Source: Pseudomonas sp. AFG_SD02_1510_Pfu_092
Lineage (GTDB): Bacteria > Pseudomonadota > Gammaproteobacteria > Pseudomonadales > Pseudomonadaceae
Assembly (NCBI RefSeq): GCF_003331055.1
Contig: NZ_PUQD01000055.1
Span: 1-36,263 of the forward strand
DNA: 36,263 nt
Direction: 5' to 3'
How positions within the stretch are numbered: position 1 is the first letter of the stretch; every line of letters begins with the position of its first letter. The translations under genes and the position numbers were made by a program. Shown here piece by piece: positions 24,074 through 31,749 of the stretch. Under the pieces are notes generated by a model, which saw only the letters and a program-made list of their open reading frames with translations, ran no database searches and was not told the origin of the DNA.

Positions 24074-25673
24074 GCCCACCCAGACCGCCGGCCAGGCGCT
24101 GGTGCGCCTGCTGGCCAACTACGGCGTCGATACGGTGTTCGGCATCCCCGGCGTGCACACCCTGGAGCTGTACCGTGGCCTGCCGGGCAGCGGCATCCGC
24201 CATGTGCTGACCCGCCACGAGCAGGGCGCCGGTTTCATGGCCGACGGCTATGCGCGCATCAGCGGCAAACCGGGGGTGTGCTTCGTCATCACCGGCCCGG
24301 GCGTGACCAATGCCGCCACCGCCATCGGCCAGGCCTACGCCGACTCCATCCCGATGCTGGTGATTTCCAGCGTCAACCACACGGCCAGCCTCGGCAAGGG
24401 CTGGGGCTGCCTGCACGAGACCCAGGACCAGCGCGCCATGACCGCGCCGATTACCGCGTTCTCCGCCGTGGCCCTGCGCGGCGACGACCTGCCCGAGCTG
24501 ATCGCCCGGGCCTGGGCGGTGTTCGACAGCGAACGGCCGCGCCCGGTGCACATTTCGGTGCCGCTAGACGTGCTCGCCGCGCCGGTCAGCCGGGACTGGA
24601 GCGCCGAGGTGGTACGCCGCCCCGGGCGTGGCCGGCCGTGCCGCGACAGCCTCGAACAGGCCGCGTGCAAGCTGGCTGGCGCCAAGCGGCCGATGATCAT
24701 TGCCGGTGGTGGCGCCTTGCACGCGGCTGAACAACTGCAGCAACTGAGCAGCCGATTGGCCGCCCCGGTGTTCACCAGCGTGGCCGGCAAAGGCCTGCTG
24801 CCCGTGGACGCCCCCTTGAATGCCGGCGCCAGCTTGTGCGTCGAGCCCGGCTGGCAGCTGATCAGCCAGGCCGACGTGGTCCTGGCCGTGGGTAGCGAAA
24901 TGGCCGACACCGACTACTGGCGCGAACGCTTGCCGCTCAATGGCGAGCTGCTGCGGGTGGACATCGACCCGCGCAAGTTCAACGATTTCTACCCCTGTGC
25001 GGTGGCCCTGCACGGCGATGCCGGGCAAACCCTGAGCGGCCTGCTCGAGCACCTGCCGGCGCTGGACCGTGACCCGGCCCAGGCCAGTGCAGCCGTGGCC
25101 AACCTGCGCCAGGCCATTCGCAGCGGGCATGCGCCATTGCAGGCCGTGCATCAGGCAATCCTCGACCGCATTGCCGCCGTGCTGCCCGACGATGCTTTCA
25201 TCAGCAGCGACATGACCCAGCTGGCCTACACCGGCAACTACGCCTTCGCCAGCCGTGCGCCGCGCAGCTGGCTGCACCCCACCGGCTACGGCACCCTCGG
25301 TTACGGCCTGCCGGCCGGCATCGGTGGCATGTTCGCCAGCGCCCAGCGCCCGGGCCTGGTCCTGGTGGGCGACGGCGGTTTCCTCTATACCGCCCAGGAG
25401 CTGGCCACGGCAGTCGAAGAACTGGATCGGCCGCTGGTGGTGTTGCTGTGGAACAATGACGCCCTCGGCCAGATCCGCGACGATATGCTTGGCCTGGATA
25501 TCGAACCGGTCGGCGTGCTGCCGCGCAACCCGGACTTCATCGGCCTGGCCCGTGCCTTCGGTTGCGCGGTGCGTCAGCCGCGAGACCTGGACGCGCTGCA
25601 AACGGATCTGGCCAGCGGTTTCGCCACCCCTGGCGTGACCTTCATCGAACTCAAACACACCTGCGTCTGCTAA
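24066..25673 (+). CDS. aruI: 2-ketoarginine decarboxylase AruI (ThDP enzyme)
   Basis: Thiamine diphosphate-dependent decarboxylation of 5-guanidino-2-oxopentanoate (2-ketoarginine) to 4-guanidinobutyraldehyde, step two of the arginine transaminase pathway. 535 aa. Pyrimidine-binding domain with catalytic Glu52 in RHEQGAGFMADGYAR. ThDP motif GDG at 435-437 followed after 25 residues by Asn463-Asn464. It resembles acetolactate synthase-type enzymes, but its place with aruH and the regulators makes AruI the best call. Good SD AAGGAG; start overlaps the preceding gene. Confidence 0.88.
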   Translation: MNKPTQTAGQALVRLLANYGVDTVFGIPGVHTLELYRGLPGSGIRHVLTRHEQGAGFMADGYARISGKPGVCFVITGPGVTNAATAIGQAYADSIPMLVISSVNHTASLGKGWGCLHETQDQRAMTAPITAFSAVALRGDDLPELIARAWAVFDSERPRPVHISVPLDVLAAPVSRDWSAEVVRRPGRGRPCRDSLEQAACKLAGAKRPMIIAGGGALHAAEQLQQLSSRLAAPVFTSVAGKGLLPVDAPLNAGASLCVEPGWQLISQADVVLAVGSEMADTDYWRERLPLNGELLRVDIDPRKFNDFYPCAVALHGDAGQTLSGLLEHLPALDRDPAQASAAVANLRQAIRSGHAPLQAVHQAILDRIAAVLPDDAFISSDMTQLAYTGNYAFASRAPRSWLHPTGYGTLGYGLPAGIGGMFASAQRPGLVLVGDGGFLYTAQELATAVEELDRPLVVLLWNNDALGQIRDDMLGLDIEPVGVLPRNPDFIGLARAFGCAVRQPRDLDALQTDLASGFATPGVTFIELKHTCVC

Positions 25674-25707
25674 GCCGCAGACATCACGAACAACAAGAGA
25701 AACCACC

Positions 25708-26937
25708 ATGCAATTTCGCCGTACCCTCCTGGCTGCATCCCTGGCCCTGCTGATCACTGGCCAAGCCCCGCTGTACGCCGCACCGCCGCTGTCGATGGAC
25801 AACGGCAGCAGCGCCCTGACCGTGCAGAACAGCAACGCCTGGGTCGAAATCAGTGCCGGCGCGCTGCAACACAACATCAAAACCTTGCAGGCCGAACTGG
25901 GCAGCAAGTCCAAGCTGTGCGCCGTACTCAAGGCCGACGCCTATGGCCACGGTATCGGCCTGGTGATGCCGTCGATCATCGCCCAGGGCGTGCCCTGCGT
26001 GGCGGTGGCCAGCAACGAGGAGGCGCGCGTGGTCCGCGCCAGCGGCTTCGACGGGCAGCTGGTGCGAGTGCGCCTGGCCAGCCTTGGCGAAGTCGAAGAT
26101 GCCTTGCAGTACGACATGGAAGAGCTGGTGGGCAGCGCCGAGTTCGCCCGCCAGCTGGACGCCATCGCCGCGCGCCACGGCAAGACCGTGCGCATCCACA
26201 TGGCGCTCAACTCCAGTGGCATGAGCCGCAACGGGGTGGAAATGACCACCTGGTCCGGCCGTGGCGAAGCGCTGCAGATCACCGACCAGAAGCACCTCCA
26301 GCTGGTCGCGCTGATGACCCACTTCGCCGTCGAGGACAAGGACGATGTGCGCAAAGGCCTGGCTGCGTTCAACGAGCAGACCGAGTGGCTGATCAAGCAC
26401 GCCAAACTCGATCGCAGCAAGCTCACCCTGCATGCCGCCAACTCTTTCGCCACCCTGGAGGTGCCGGAAGCGCGCCTGGACATGGTGCGCACCGGCGGCG
26501 CGCTGTTCGGCGACACCGTGCCGACGCACACCGAATACCAACGGGTCATGCAGTTCAAGTCGCACGTGGCGGCGGTGCACAGCTACCCGGCCGGCAACAC
26601 CGTCGGCTACGACCGCACCTTCACCCTGACGCGCGATTCGCGCCTGGCCAACATCACCGTCGGCTATTCCGATGGCTACCGCCGGGTGTTCACCAACAAG
26701 GGCCATGTGCTGATCAACGGCCACCGTGTGCCGGTGGTGGGCAAGGTGTCGATGAACACCTTGATGGTCGATGTCACCGACTTCCCCGATGTGAAGGGCG
26801 GCAACGAGGTGGTGCTGTTCGGCAAGCAGGCCGGCGGCGAAATCACCCAGGCCGAGATCGAGGAAATCAACGGTGCGTTGCTCGCCGACCTGTACACCGT
26901 ATGGGGCAGTTCCAACCCGAAGATTCTCGTCGACTGA
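25708..26937 (+). CDS. alr: Periplasmic broad-specificity amino acid racemase (Alr/Bsr)
   Basis: PLP-dependent racemase of the alanine racemase fold, exported. Signal peptide residues 1-24 (ending PLYA). PLP lysine Lys75 in AVLKADAYGHG and catalytic Tyr301 in VGYDRTF. Cys71 and Cys97 are placed as the disulfide described for Bsr enzymes. 409 aa, longer than cytosolic Alr because of the leader. P. putida has a periplasmic racemase of this class that interconverts lysine and arginine enantiomers. Lying between aruI and aruH, it would convert external D-arginine to the L-form used by AruH, or the reverse. Substrate inferred from family and context. Confidence 0.92.
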   Translation: MQFRRTLLAASLALLITGQAPLYAAPPLSMDNGSSALTVQNSNAWVEISAGALQHNIKTLQAELGSKSKLCAVLKADAYGHGIGLVMPSIIAQGVPCVAVASNEEARVVRASGFDGQLVRVRLASLGEVEDALQYDMEELVGSAEFARQLDAIAARHGKTVRIHMALNSSGMSRNGVEMTTWSGRGEALQITDQKHLQLVALMTHFAVEDKDDVRKGLAAFNEQTEWLIKHAKLDRSKLTLHAANSFATLEVPEARLDMVRTGGALFGDTVPTHTEYQRVMQFKSHVAAVHSYPAGNTVGYDRTFTLTRDSRLANITVGYSDGYRRVFTNKGHVLINGHRVPVVGKVSMNTLMVDVTDFPDVKGGNEVVLFGKQAGGEITQAEIEEINGALLADLYTVWGSSNPKILVD

Positions 26938-26961
26938 GACCGCCACTGAAGGGAGATTGCC

Positions 26962-28152
26962 ATGCGCTACGCCAAGCTCACTCAACGCATTGCCGGCGAC
27001 GGGGCAGCGGCCTGGGACATCCACTACCGCGCCCTGGCGCTGCAGGCCGAGGGCAAGGACATCCTGCTGCTGTCGGTGGGGGACCCGGACTTCGACACCC
27101 CCGCGCCAATCGTCGAGGCGGCCATCGGCAGCCTGCGTGCCGGCCACACCCATTACGCCGATGTGCGCGGCAAGTTGGCGCTGCGCCAGGCCATCGCCAA
27201 CCGCCACCGCCAGCGCAGCGGCCAGGCGGTCAGCGCTGACCAGGTGACGGTGCTGGCCGGGGCCCAGTGCGCGCTGTACTGCGTCGCCCAGTGCGTGCTC
27301 GACCCGGGTGACGAGGTGATTGTCGCCGAGCCCATGTACGTGACCTACGAGGCGGTGTTCGGTGCCTGTGGTGCCACGGTGATACCGGTGCCGGTAAAGC
27401 CTGAGAACGGCTTTCGCGTGTGCCCGTCGGACGTGGCGGCGCGGATCACCCCGCGCACCCGCGCCCTGGCCCTGAACAGCCCGCACAACCCCTCGGGGGC
27501 GAGCCTGGCGCGCGCCACCTGGTCTGCGCTGGCCGAACTGTGCATTGCTCACGACCTGTGGCTGATCTCTGACGAGGTGTACAGCGAGCTGCTGTACGAC
27601 GGCGAGCATGTCAGCCCGGCCAGCCTGCCGGGCATGGCCGAGCGCACCGCCACCCTCAACAGCCTGTCGAAGTCGCATGCCATGACCGGCTGGCGGGTGG
27701 GCTGGGTGATCGGTTCGCGCGAGCTGGCCGGTCACCTGGAAAACCTCGCCCTGTGCATGCTGTATGGCTCGCCGGACTTCATCCAGGACGCCGCCGTGGT
27801 GGCGCTGGAGCAGCAATTGCCGGAGCTGGATGCCATGCGCGAAGCCTACCGCCAGCGCCGCGATCTGGTGTGCGAGCAACTGGCCGACTGCCCGGGCATC
27901 AAGGTGCTCAAGCCCGACGGCGGCATGTTCGTGATGGTCGATATCCGCGCGACCGGGCTCAGTGCCCAGGCCTTCGCCGACCGCCTGCTCGACAGCGAAG
28001 GCGTGTCGGTGCTCGCCGGCGAGGCCTTCGGCCCCAGCGCTGCCGGGCATATCCGCCTGGGCTTGGTGCTGGGTAACGAAGGTTTGGCCGACGCCTGCCG
28101 GCGTATCACCCGCTGCGCCGCCAGCCTCATGCAGGGGCTGGCCCATGCGTGA
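26962..28152 (+). CDS. aruH: Arginine:pyruvate transaminase AruH
   Basis: PLP-dependent fold type I, class I/II aminotransferase; L-arginine plus pyruvate gives 2-ketoarginine plus alanine, entry step of the ATA pathway. 396 aa. PLP lysine Lys237 in SLSKSHAMTGWRVGW; NSPHNPSG contains the conserved Asn, and SDEVYSELLYDG the PLP-contacting Asp/Tyr. The C-terminal Arg for the substrate carboxylate is in IRLGLV. SD GGGAG 24 bp after the racemase stop. It overlaps the aldehyde dehydrogenase gene by 8 bp. Call rests on class and pairing with aruI. Confidence 0.9.
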   Translation: MRYAKLTQRIAGDGAAAWDIHYRALALQAEGKDILLLSVGDPDFDTPAPIVEAAIGSLRAGHTHYADVRGKLALRQAIANRHRQRSGQAVSADQVTVLAGAQCALYCVAQCVLDPGDEVIVAEPMYVTYEAVFGACGATVIPVPVKPENGFRVCPSDVAARITPRTRALALNSPHNPSGASLARATWSALAELCIAHDLWLISDEVYSELLYDGEHVSPASLPGMAERTATLNSLSKSHAMTGWRVGWVIGSRELAGHLENLALCMLYGSPDFIQDAAVVALEQQLPELDAMREAYRQRRDLVCEQLADCPGIKVLKPDGGMFVMVDIRATGLSAQAFADRLLDSEGVSVLAGEAFGPSAAGHIRLGLVLGNEGLADACRRITRCAASLMQGLAHA

Positions 28153-29560
28153 GTATGCGCGGCTGTACATCGACGGTGCCTGGCAGGTACCGAGCGGGCA
28201 GGGCATGGCCGAGGTGATCGACCCGGCCAGCGAACAGGCCATCGGCCGCGTGCCGTTGGGCGACGAGGCCGATGTCGAGCGGGCGGTGCTGGCCGCGCGA
28301 CGGGCCTTCGAGGGCTGGTCGCGCACGCCCTCCAGCGTGCGTGCCGGCTACATCACGGCGCTGGTCGCGAAGCTGCAACGCCGCGCGGCGGAAATGGCCT
28401 CGGTCATCACCGCCGAGCTGGGCATGCCGGTGCAGTGGTGCCAGGCGGTCCAGGTCGAGGGGCCGATTGCCGGGCTGCAGCAGTACGCCGCACTGGCCGG
28501 GCTGATGGATGAGGTGCGCGAAGTCGGCAACTCGCTGGTGTACCGCGAAGCGGTTGGTGTGTGCGCCTTCATCAACCCGTGGAACTACCCGCTGCACCAG
28601 TTGCTCGGCAAGCTGGCACCGGCGCTGGCCGCCGGTTGCACGGTGGTGGTCAAGCCCAGCCAGGAAACACCACTGCACGCGTTTTTGCTGGCCGAGATGA
28701 TCGCGGCCATCGGCCTGCCGGCCGGGGTGTTCAACCTGGTCAGCGGCCCGGGGGCCAAGGTCGGCGAGGCCCTGGCCCGGCACCCACAGGTGGACATGGT
28801 GTCGTTCACCGGCTCCACCGGCGCCGGGGTGCGCGTGGCCCAGGCAGCGGCGCCGACGGTGAAGCGGGTGTGCCTGGAGCTGGGCGGCAAGTCGCCGCTG
28901 CTGATCACCGCCGATGCCGACCTGCAGGCGGCGGTGCGCCATGGCGTGCAGGACGTGATGATCAACTCGGGGCAGACCTGCACGGCGCTGACGCGCATGC
29001 TGCTGCCGGCCAGCCGCTACGTCGAGGCGCTGGAAATGGCCGAGGCCGAGACCCGTGCGCTGGTCATGGGTGACCCGCGTGACCCGGCCAGTTTCCTCGG
29101 GCCGATGTGTTCGGCCGGCCAGCGGCGCACCGTGCTCGACTACATTCGCCTGGGGCAGGAAGAGGGCGCGCGTCTGCTCTGCGGTGGTGATACCCCCGCC
29201 GGCTTCGCGCGCGGCTTCTACGTGGCGCCGACGGTGTTCGCCGATGTCGACAACCGCATGCGCATCGCCCAGGAGGAAATCTTCGGCCCGGTGCTGTGCC
29301 TGATCCCCTACGCCGACGAGGCCGAGGCGCTGGCCCTGGCCAACGATTCACCGTTCGGCCTGTCCAGCGCGGTGTGGGCGGGCAGCCGCGCGCACGGCCT
29401 GGCCCTGGCGCGGCAGATCCGCGCCGGGCAGTGCTTCATCAACGGTGGCGGCTTCAACTACCAGGCCCCGTTCGGTGGCTACAAGCAGTCGGGCAACGGG
29501 CGCGAATGGGGCGAGGAAGGCCTGGCGGAGTTCGTCGAGGTCAAGGCGGTACAGTGCTGA
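28145..29560 (+). CDS. Aldehyde dehydrogenase (probable 4-guanidinobutyraldehyde dehydrogenase)
   Basis: NAD(P)-dependent aldehyde dehydrogenase, 471 aa from ATG 28145 (MREYARLYIDG), overlapping the aruH stop. Catalytic Cys279 in SGQTCTALTR and general base Glu245 in LELGGKSPLL; NPWNYP, FTGSTGAG and the closing PFGGYKQSGNGRE are also present. In this operon it should oxidise 4-guanidinobutyraldehyde from AruI to 4-guanidinobutyrate, the step done by KauB elsewhere. It need not be the kauB orthologue, so no symbol is given. Confidence 0.9.
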   Translation: MREYARLYIDGAWQVPSGQGMAEVIDPASEQAIGRVPLGDEADVERAVLAARRAFEGWSRTPSSVRAGYITALVAKLQRRAAEMASVITAELGMPVQWCQAVQVEGPIAGLQQYAALAGLMDEVREVGNSLVYREAVGVCAFINPWNYPLHQLLGKLAPALAAGCTVVVKPSQETPLHAFLLAEMIAAIGLPAGVFNLVSGPGAKVGEALARHPQVDMVSFTGSTGAGVRVAQAAAPTVKRVCLELGGKSPLLITADADLQAAVRHGVQDVMINSGQTCTALTRMLLPASRYVEALEMAEAETRALVMGDPRDPASFLGPMCSAGQRRTVLDYIRLGQEEGARLLCGGDTPAGFARGFYVAPTVFADVDNRMRIAQEEIFGPVLCLIPYADEAEALALANDSPFGLSSAVWAGSRAHGLALARQIRAGQCFINGGGFNYQAPFGGYKQSGNGREWGEEGLAEFVEVKAVQC

Positions 29561-29603
29561 GCCCAGGCGGCAAGGCAACCTGACTTGTGAGAGGAGAATG
29601 TTT

Positions 29604-30305
29604 GTGAATGTACTTATCGTCCACGCTCACCCCGAGCCGCAATCGTTCACGGCCGCCCTGCGTGACCAGGCCGTGGAGACTTTTCGCGGCCAGGGCCACC
29701 AGGTGCAGGTCAGCGACCTGTACGCCATGGGCTGGAACCCGGTGGCCAGTGCCGATGACTTCACCCGGCGCGAGAACCCCGACTACCTGGTGTATGCCCT
29801 GGAGCAGCGCCAGGGGGTCAAGCGCGGCGCCATTGCCGCGGATATCCAGCAGGAGCTGGACAAGCTGCTGTGGGCGGATTTGCTGGTGCTGAACTTCCCG
29901 ATCTACTGGTTCTCGGCGCCGGCCATGCTCAAGGGCTGGATCGACCGGGTGCTGGTGTCGGGGGTGTGCTACGGCGGCAAGCGTTTCTACGACCAGGGCG
30001 GCCTGGCCGGCAAGCGGGCATTGGTGACCGTGACCCTGGGCGGGCGCGAGCACATGTTCGGTGAGGGGGCGATTCATGGGCCGCTGGAGGACATGCTGCG
30101 GCCGATCCTGCGCGGTACCTTGGCCTATGTCGGCTTCGAGGTGCTGCCTCCGTTCGTGGCCTGGCATGTGCCATACATCAGTGACGAGGCGCGGCAGGGC
30201 TTTTTGCAGCAGTATCGGCAGCGGCTGGAACAACTGGCGGATGATCAGCCGTTAGTGTTCCCGCGCCTTGAGCAGTTCGACGAGGCGTTGTACCCGCTGG
30301 CGTGA
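29604..30305 (+). CDS. NAD(P)H:quinone reductase-like flavodoxin-fold protein
   Basis: 233-aa flavoprotein of the NQO1/MdaB-KefF-type flavodoxin-like family. N-terminal FMN/FAD-binding MNVLIVHAHPEPQSF, then VLNFPIYWFSAPAMLKGWIDRV and VTVTLGGREHMF. I chose the GTG at 29604 because GAGGAG lies 7 nt upstream; the ATG at 29598 has only 1 nt spacing and would add two residues. It closes the operon 43 bp after the dehydrogenase. PAO1 carries a similar gene (PA4975) at the edge of its aru cluster. Its role in arginine use is unclear. Confidence 0.87.
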   Translation: MNVLIVHAHPEPQSFTAALRDQAVETFRGQGHQVQVSDLYAMGWNPVASADDFTRRENPDYLVYALEQRQGVKRGAIAADIQQELDKLLWADLLVLNFPIYWFSAPAMLKGWIDRVLVSGVCYGGKRFYDQGGLAGKRALVTVTLGGREHMFGEGAIHGPLEDMLRPILRGTLAYVGFEVLPPFVAWHVPYISDEARQGFLQQYRQRLEQLADDQPLVFPRLEQFDEALYPLA

Positions 30306-30333
30306 TTGCCTGCCCCGACCGCGCTGCAGTCCC

Positions 30334-30418
30334 TGTGGGAGCGGCCGTGGCCGCGAACACCGGCGCAGCCGGTGCCATCCACCGCGCTGCCTGCTTCGCG
30401 GGCTTGCCCGCTCCCAAA
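30334..30418 (+). repeat. 85-bp REP-doublet element, copy 5
   Basis: Fifth copy of the 85-bp element, 28 bp after the quinone reductase stop. The terminal CCCACA is altered to CCCAAA. It lies at the probable end of the long operon. With the REP at 30450 it fills the left half of the 306-bp gap 30306-30611. Confidence 0.85.
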
Positions 30419-30449
30419 GGTACTGCACTGGCTGCGAGTTCACACTCTA

Positions 30450-30479
30450 CCTGTGGGAGCCGGCTTGCCGGCGATAGGG
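30450..30479. repeat. Single REP element
   Basis: CCTGTGGGAGCCGGCTTGCC followed by GGCGATAGGG, the same REP subtype as at 12622-12650. Confidence 0.65.
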
Positions 30480-30532
30480 CCTGTGGCCGTGATGCAAAAT
30501 CCATCTGCCAAAAAACGACCACCCACACATTC

Positions 30533-30561
30533 GGGGTATGTCCCCCTGCGGCAAATCCCCC
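30533..30561. promoter_or_regulatory. C/G-tract motif upstream of the binding-protein gene
   Basis: GGGG-TATGT-CCCC inverted repeat at 30533-30545, sharing its right arm with a direct repeat of CCCCC tracts at 30542 and 30557. It ends about 50 bp before the ATG at 30612. A possible operator, perhaps for the LuxR-type regulator at the end of the same gene set; function inferred only. Confidence 0.4.
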
Positions 30562-30611
30562 GATAGTGCAGCCATCGGCTCGATCCTGAGCATTCACACG
30601 ATGGAGTTGCC

Positions 30612-31715
30612 ATGCGCAAGGTACTGAAGGTGATGGCGGGTCTGCTGCTGGTGTCTGGCACTGGCCTGGCCCAGGCGGCAGAGGTGGACAGCGGTAACAC
30701 GTTGCGGTTGTACAACTGGACCGACTACATCGGCGAAACCACCCTGGCCGACTTCGAGAAGGCCACCGGCATCAAGGTCATCTACGACACCTTCGACGGC
30801 TACGAAACGGTGCAGACCAAACTGCTCACCGGCCGTTCCGGCTACGACCTGGTCATGCTCAACGCATCCTTGGCGCCGCCGCTGATCAGTGCCGGAGTGT
30901 TCCAGGCCCTGGACAAGCAGCGACTGCCCAGCTGGCACAACCTCGACCCGCAGGTGGTGAGCGACCTGCAAGGCTACGACCCGGGCCTTAAGTACTCGGC
31001 GCCCTACACCTGGGGCAGCTCGGGGGTGACCTACAACGTCGAGCAGATCCGCGCACGCATGCCCGATGCGCCGATCGGTTCGCTGGCCATGCTGTTCGAC
31101 CCGAATATCGTCTCGCGCTTCGCCGACTGCGGCGTCACCCTGATGGATGCACCCACCGAAGTCATTCCGCTGGCCCTGCAGTACCTTGGCAAGGACCCGC
31201 GCAGCGCCGCGCCGGCCGACCTCGAGGCGGCCGAGCAGCTGCTGCTGGGCATCCGCCCATACATTCGCAAGTTCGACTCGGTCAACTACCTCACCAGCCT
31301 GCCCAACGGTGATGTCTGCCTGGCACTGACCTGGTCCGGTGACTACGCCACCGCCCAGGCCCGCGCGGTGGAAGCGAAAAAGGCCATCAAGCTGGCCTTC
31401 TTCATCCCCAGGGAAGGCTCGCTGATCTGGTTCGACAACCTGTACATCCCCAAGGATGCGCCGCACGCAGCCAACGCCCACCGCTTCATCGAGTTCCTGC
31501 TGCAGCCGCAGACCATGGCCAAGGTCACCGACTACATCCACTACGCCAACAGCAACGCCGCCGCCACCGCGCTGGTGCGCGCCGAGATCCGCCAGGACCC
31601 GGCCATCTACCCCGACGCGTCTACCCGTGAACGCCTGTTCGCGCAGAAAACCCAGGGCCCGAAGGCCATGCGCGCCATCACCCGGGTCTGGAGCACGGTA
31701 AAGACCGGCCTTTGA
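30612..31715 (+). CDS. Polyamine-type periplasmic binding protein (PotF/SpuD-like)
   Basis: 367 aa with signal peptide (MRKVLKVMAGLLLVSGTGLA-QAA). The mature chain starts with the family pattern LRLYNWTDYIGETTLADFEKA and has YDLVMLNAS, YTWGSSGVTYN, CLALTWSGDYA and FFIPREGSLIWFDNL, typical of putrescine/spermidine receptors. SD GGAG is 5 nt before ATG 30612. No permease or ATPase genes are here, so it must share a transporter encoded elsewhere or act as a sensor. It precedes a SpuC-like aminotransferase by 34 bp, supporting polyamine or diamine use. Confidence 0.9.
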   Translation: MRKVLKVMAGLLLVSGTGLAQAAEVDSGNTLRLYNWTDYIGETTLADFEKATGIKVIYDTFDGYETVQTKLLTGRSGYDLVMLNASLAPPLISAGVFQALDKQRLPSWHNLDPQVVSDLQGYDPGLKYSAPYTWGSSGVTYNVEQIRARMPDAPIGSLAMLFDPNIVSRFADCGVTLMDAPTEVIPLALQYLGKDPRSAAPADLEAAEQLLLGIRPYIRKFDSVNYLTSLPNGDVCLALTWSGDYATAQARAVEAKKAIKLAFFIPREGSLIWFDNLYIPKDAPHAANAHRFIEFLLQPQTMAKVTDYIHYANSNAAATALVRAEIRQDPAIYPDASTRERLFAQKTQGPKAMRAITRVWSTVKTGL

Positions 31716-31749
31716 ACACCGCCCAACGATTCCCGCCAAGGAGCTGCCC

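Noticed and set aside
21617..24118. 833-aa minus-strand frame opposite the acyl-CoA synthetase
   Set aside because: Antisense shadow; the plus strand has conserved CoA-ligase and ATP-grasp motifs.
27962..28144. N-terminal extension of the aldehyde dehydrogenase
   Set aside because: It overlaps aruH out of frame; the enzyme fold starts at ATG 28145.
25684..28326. 880-aa minus-strand frame opposite racemase and aruH
   Set aside because: Spans two well-supported genes on the other strand and shows shadow-type composition.
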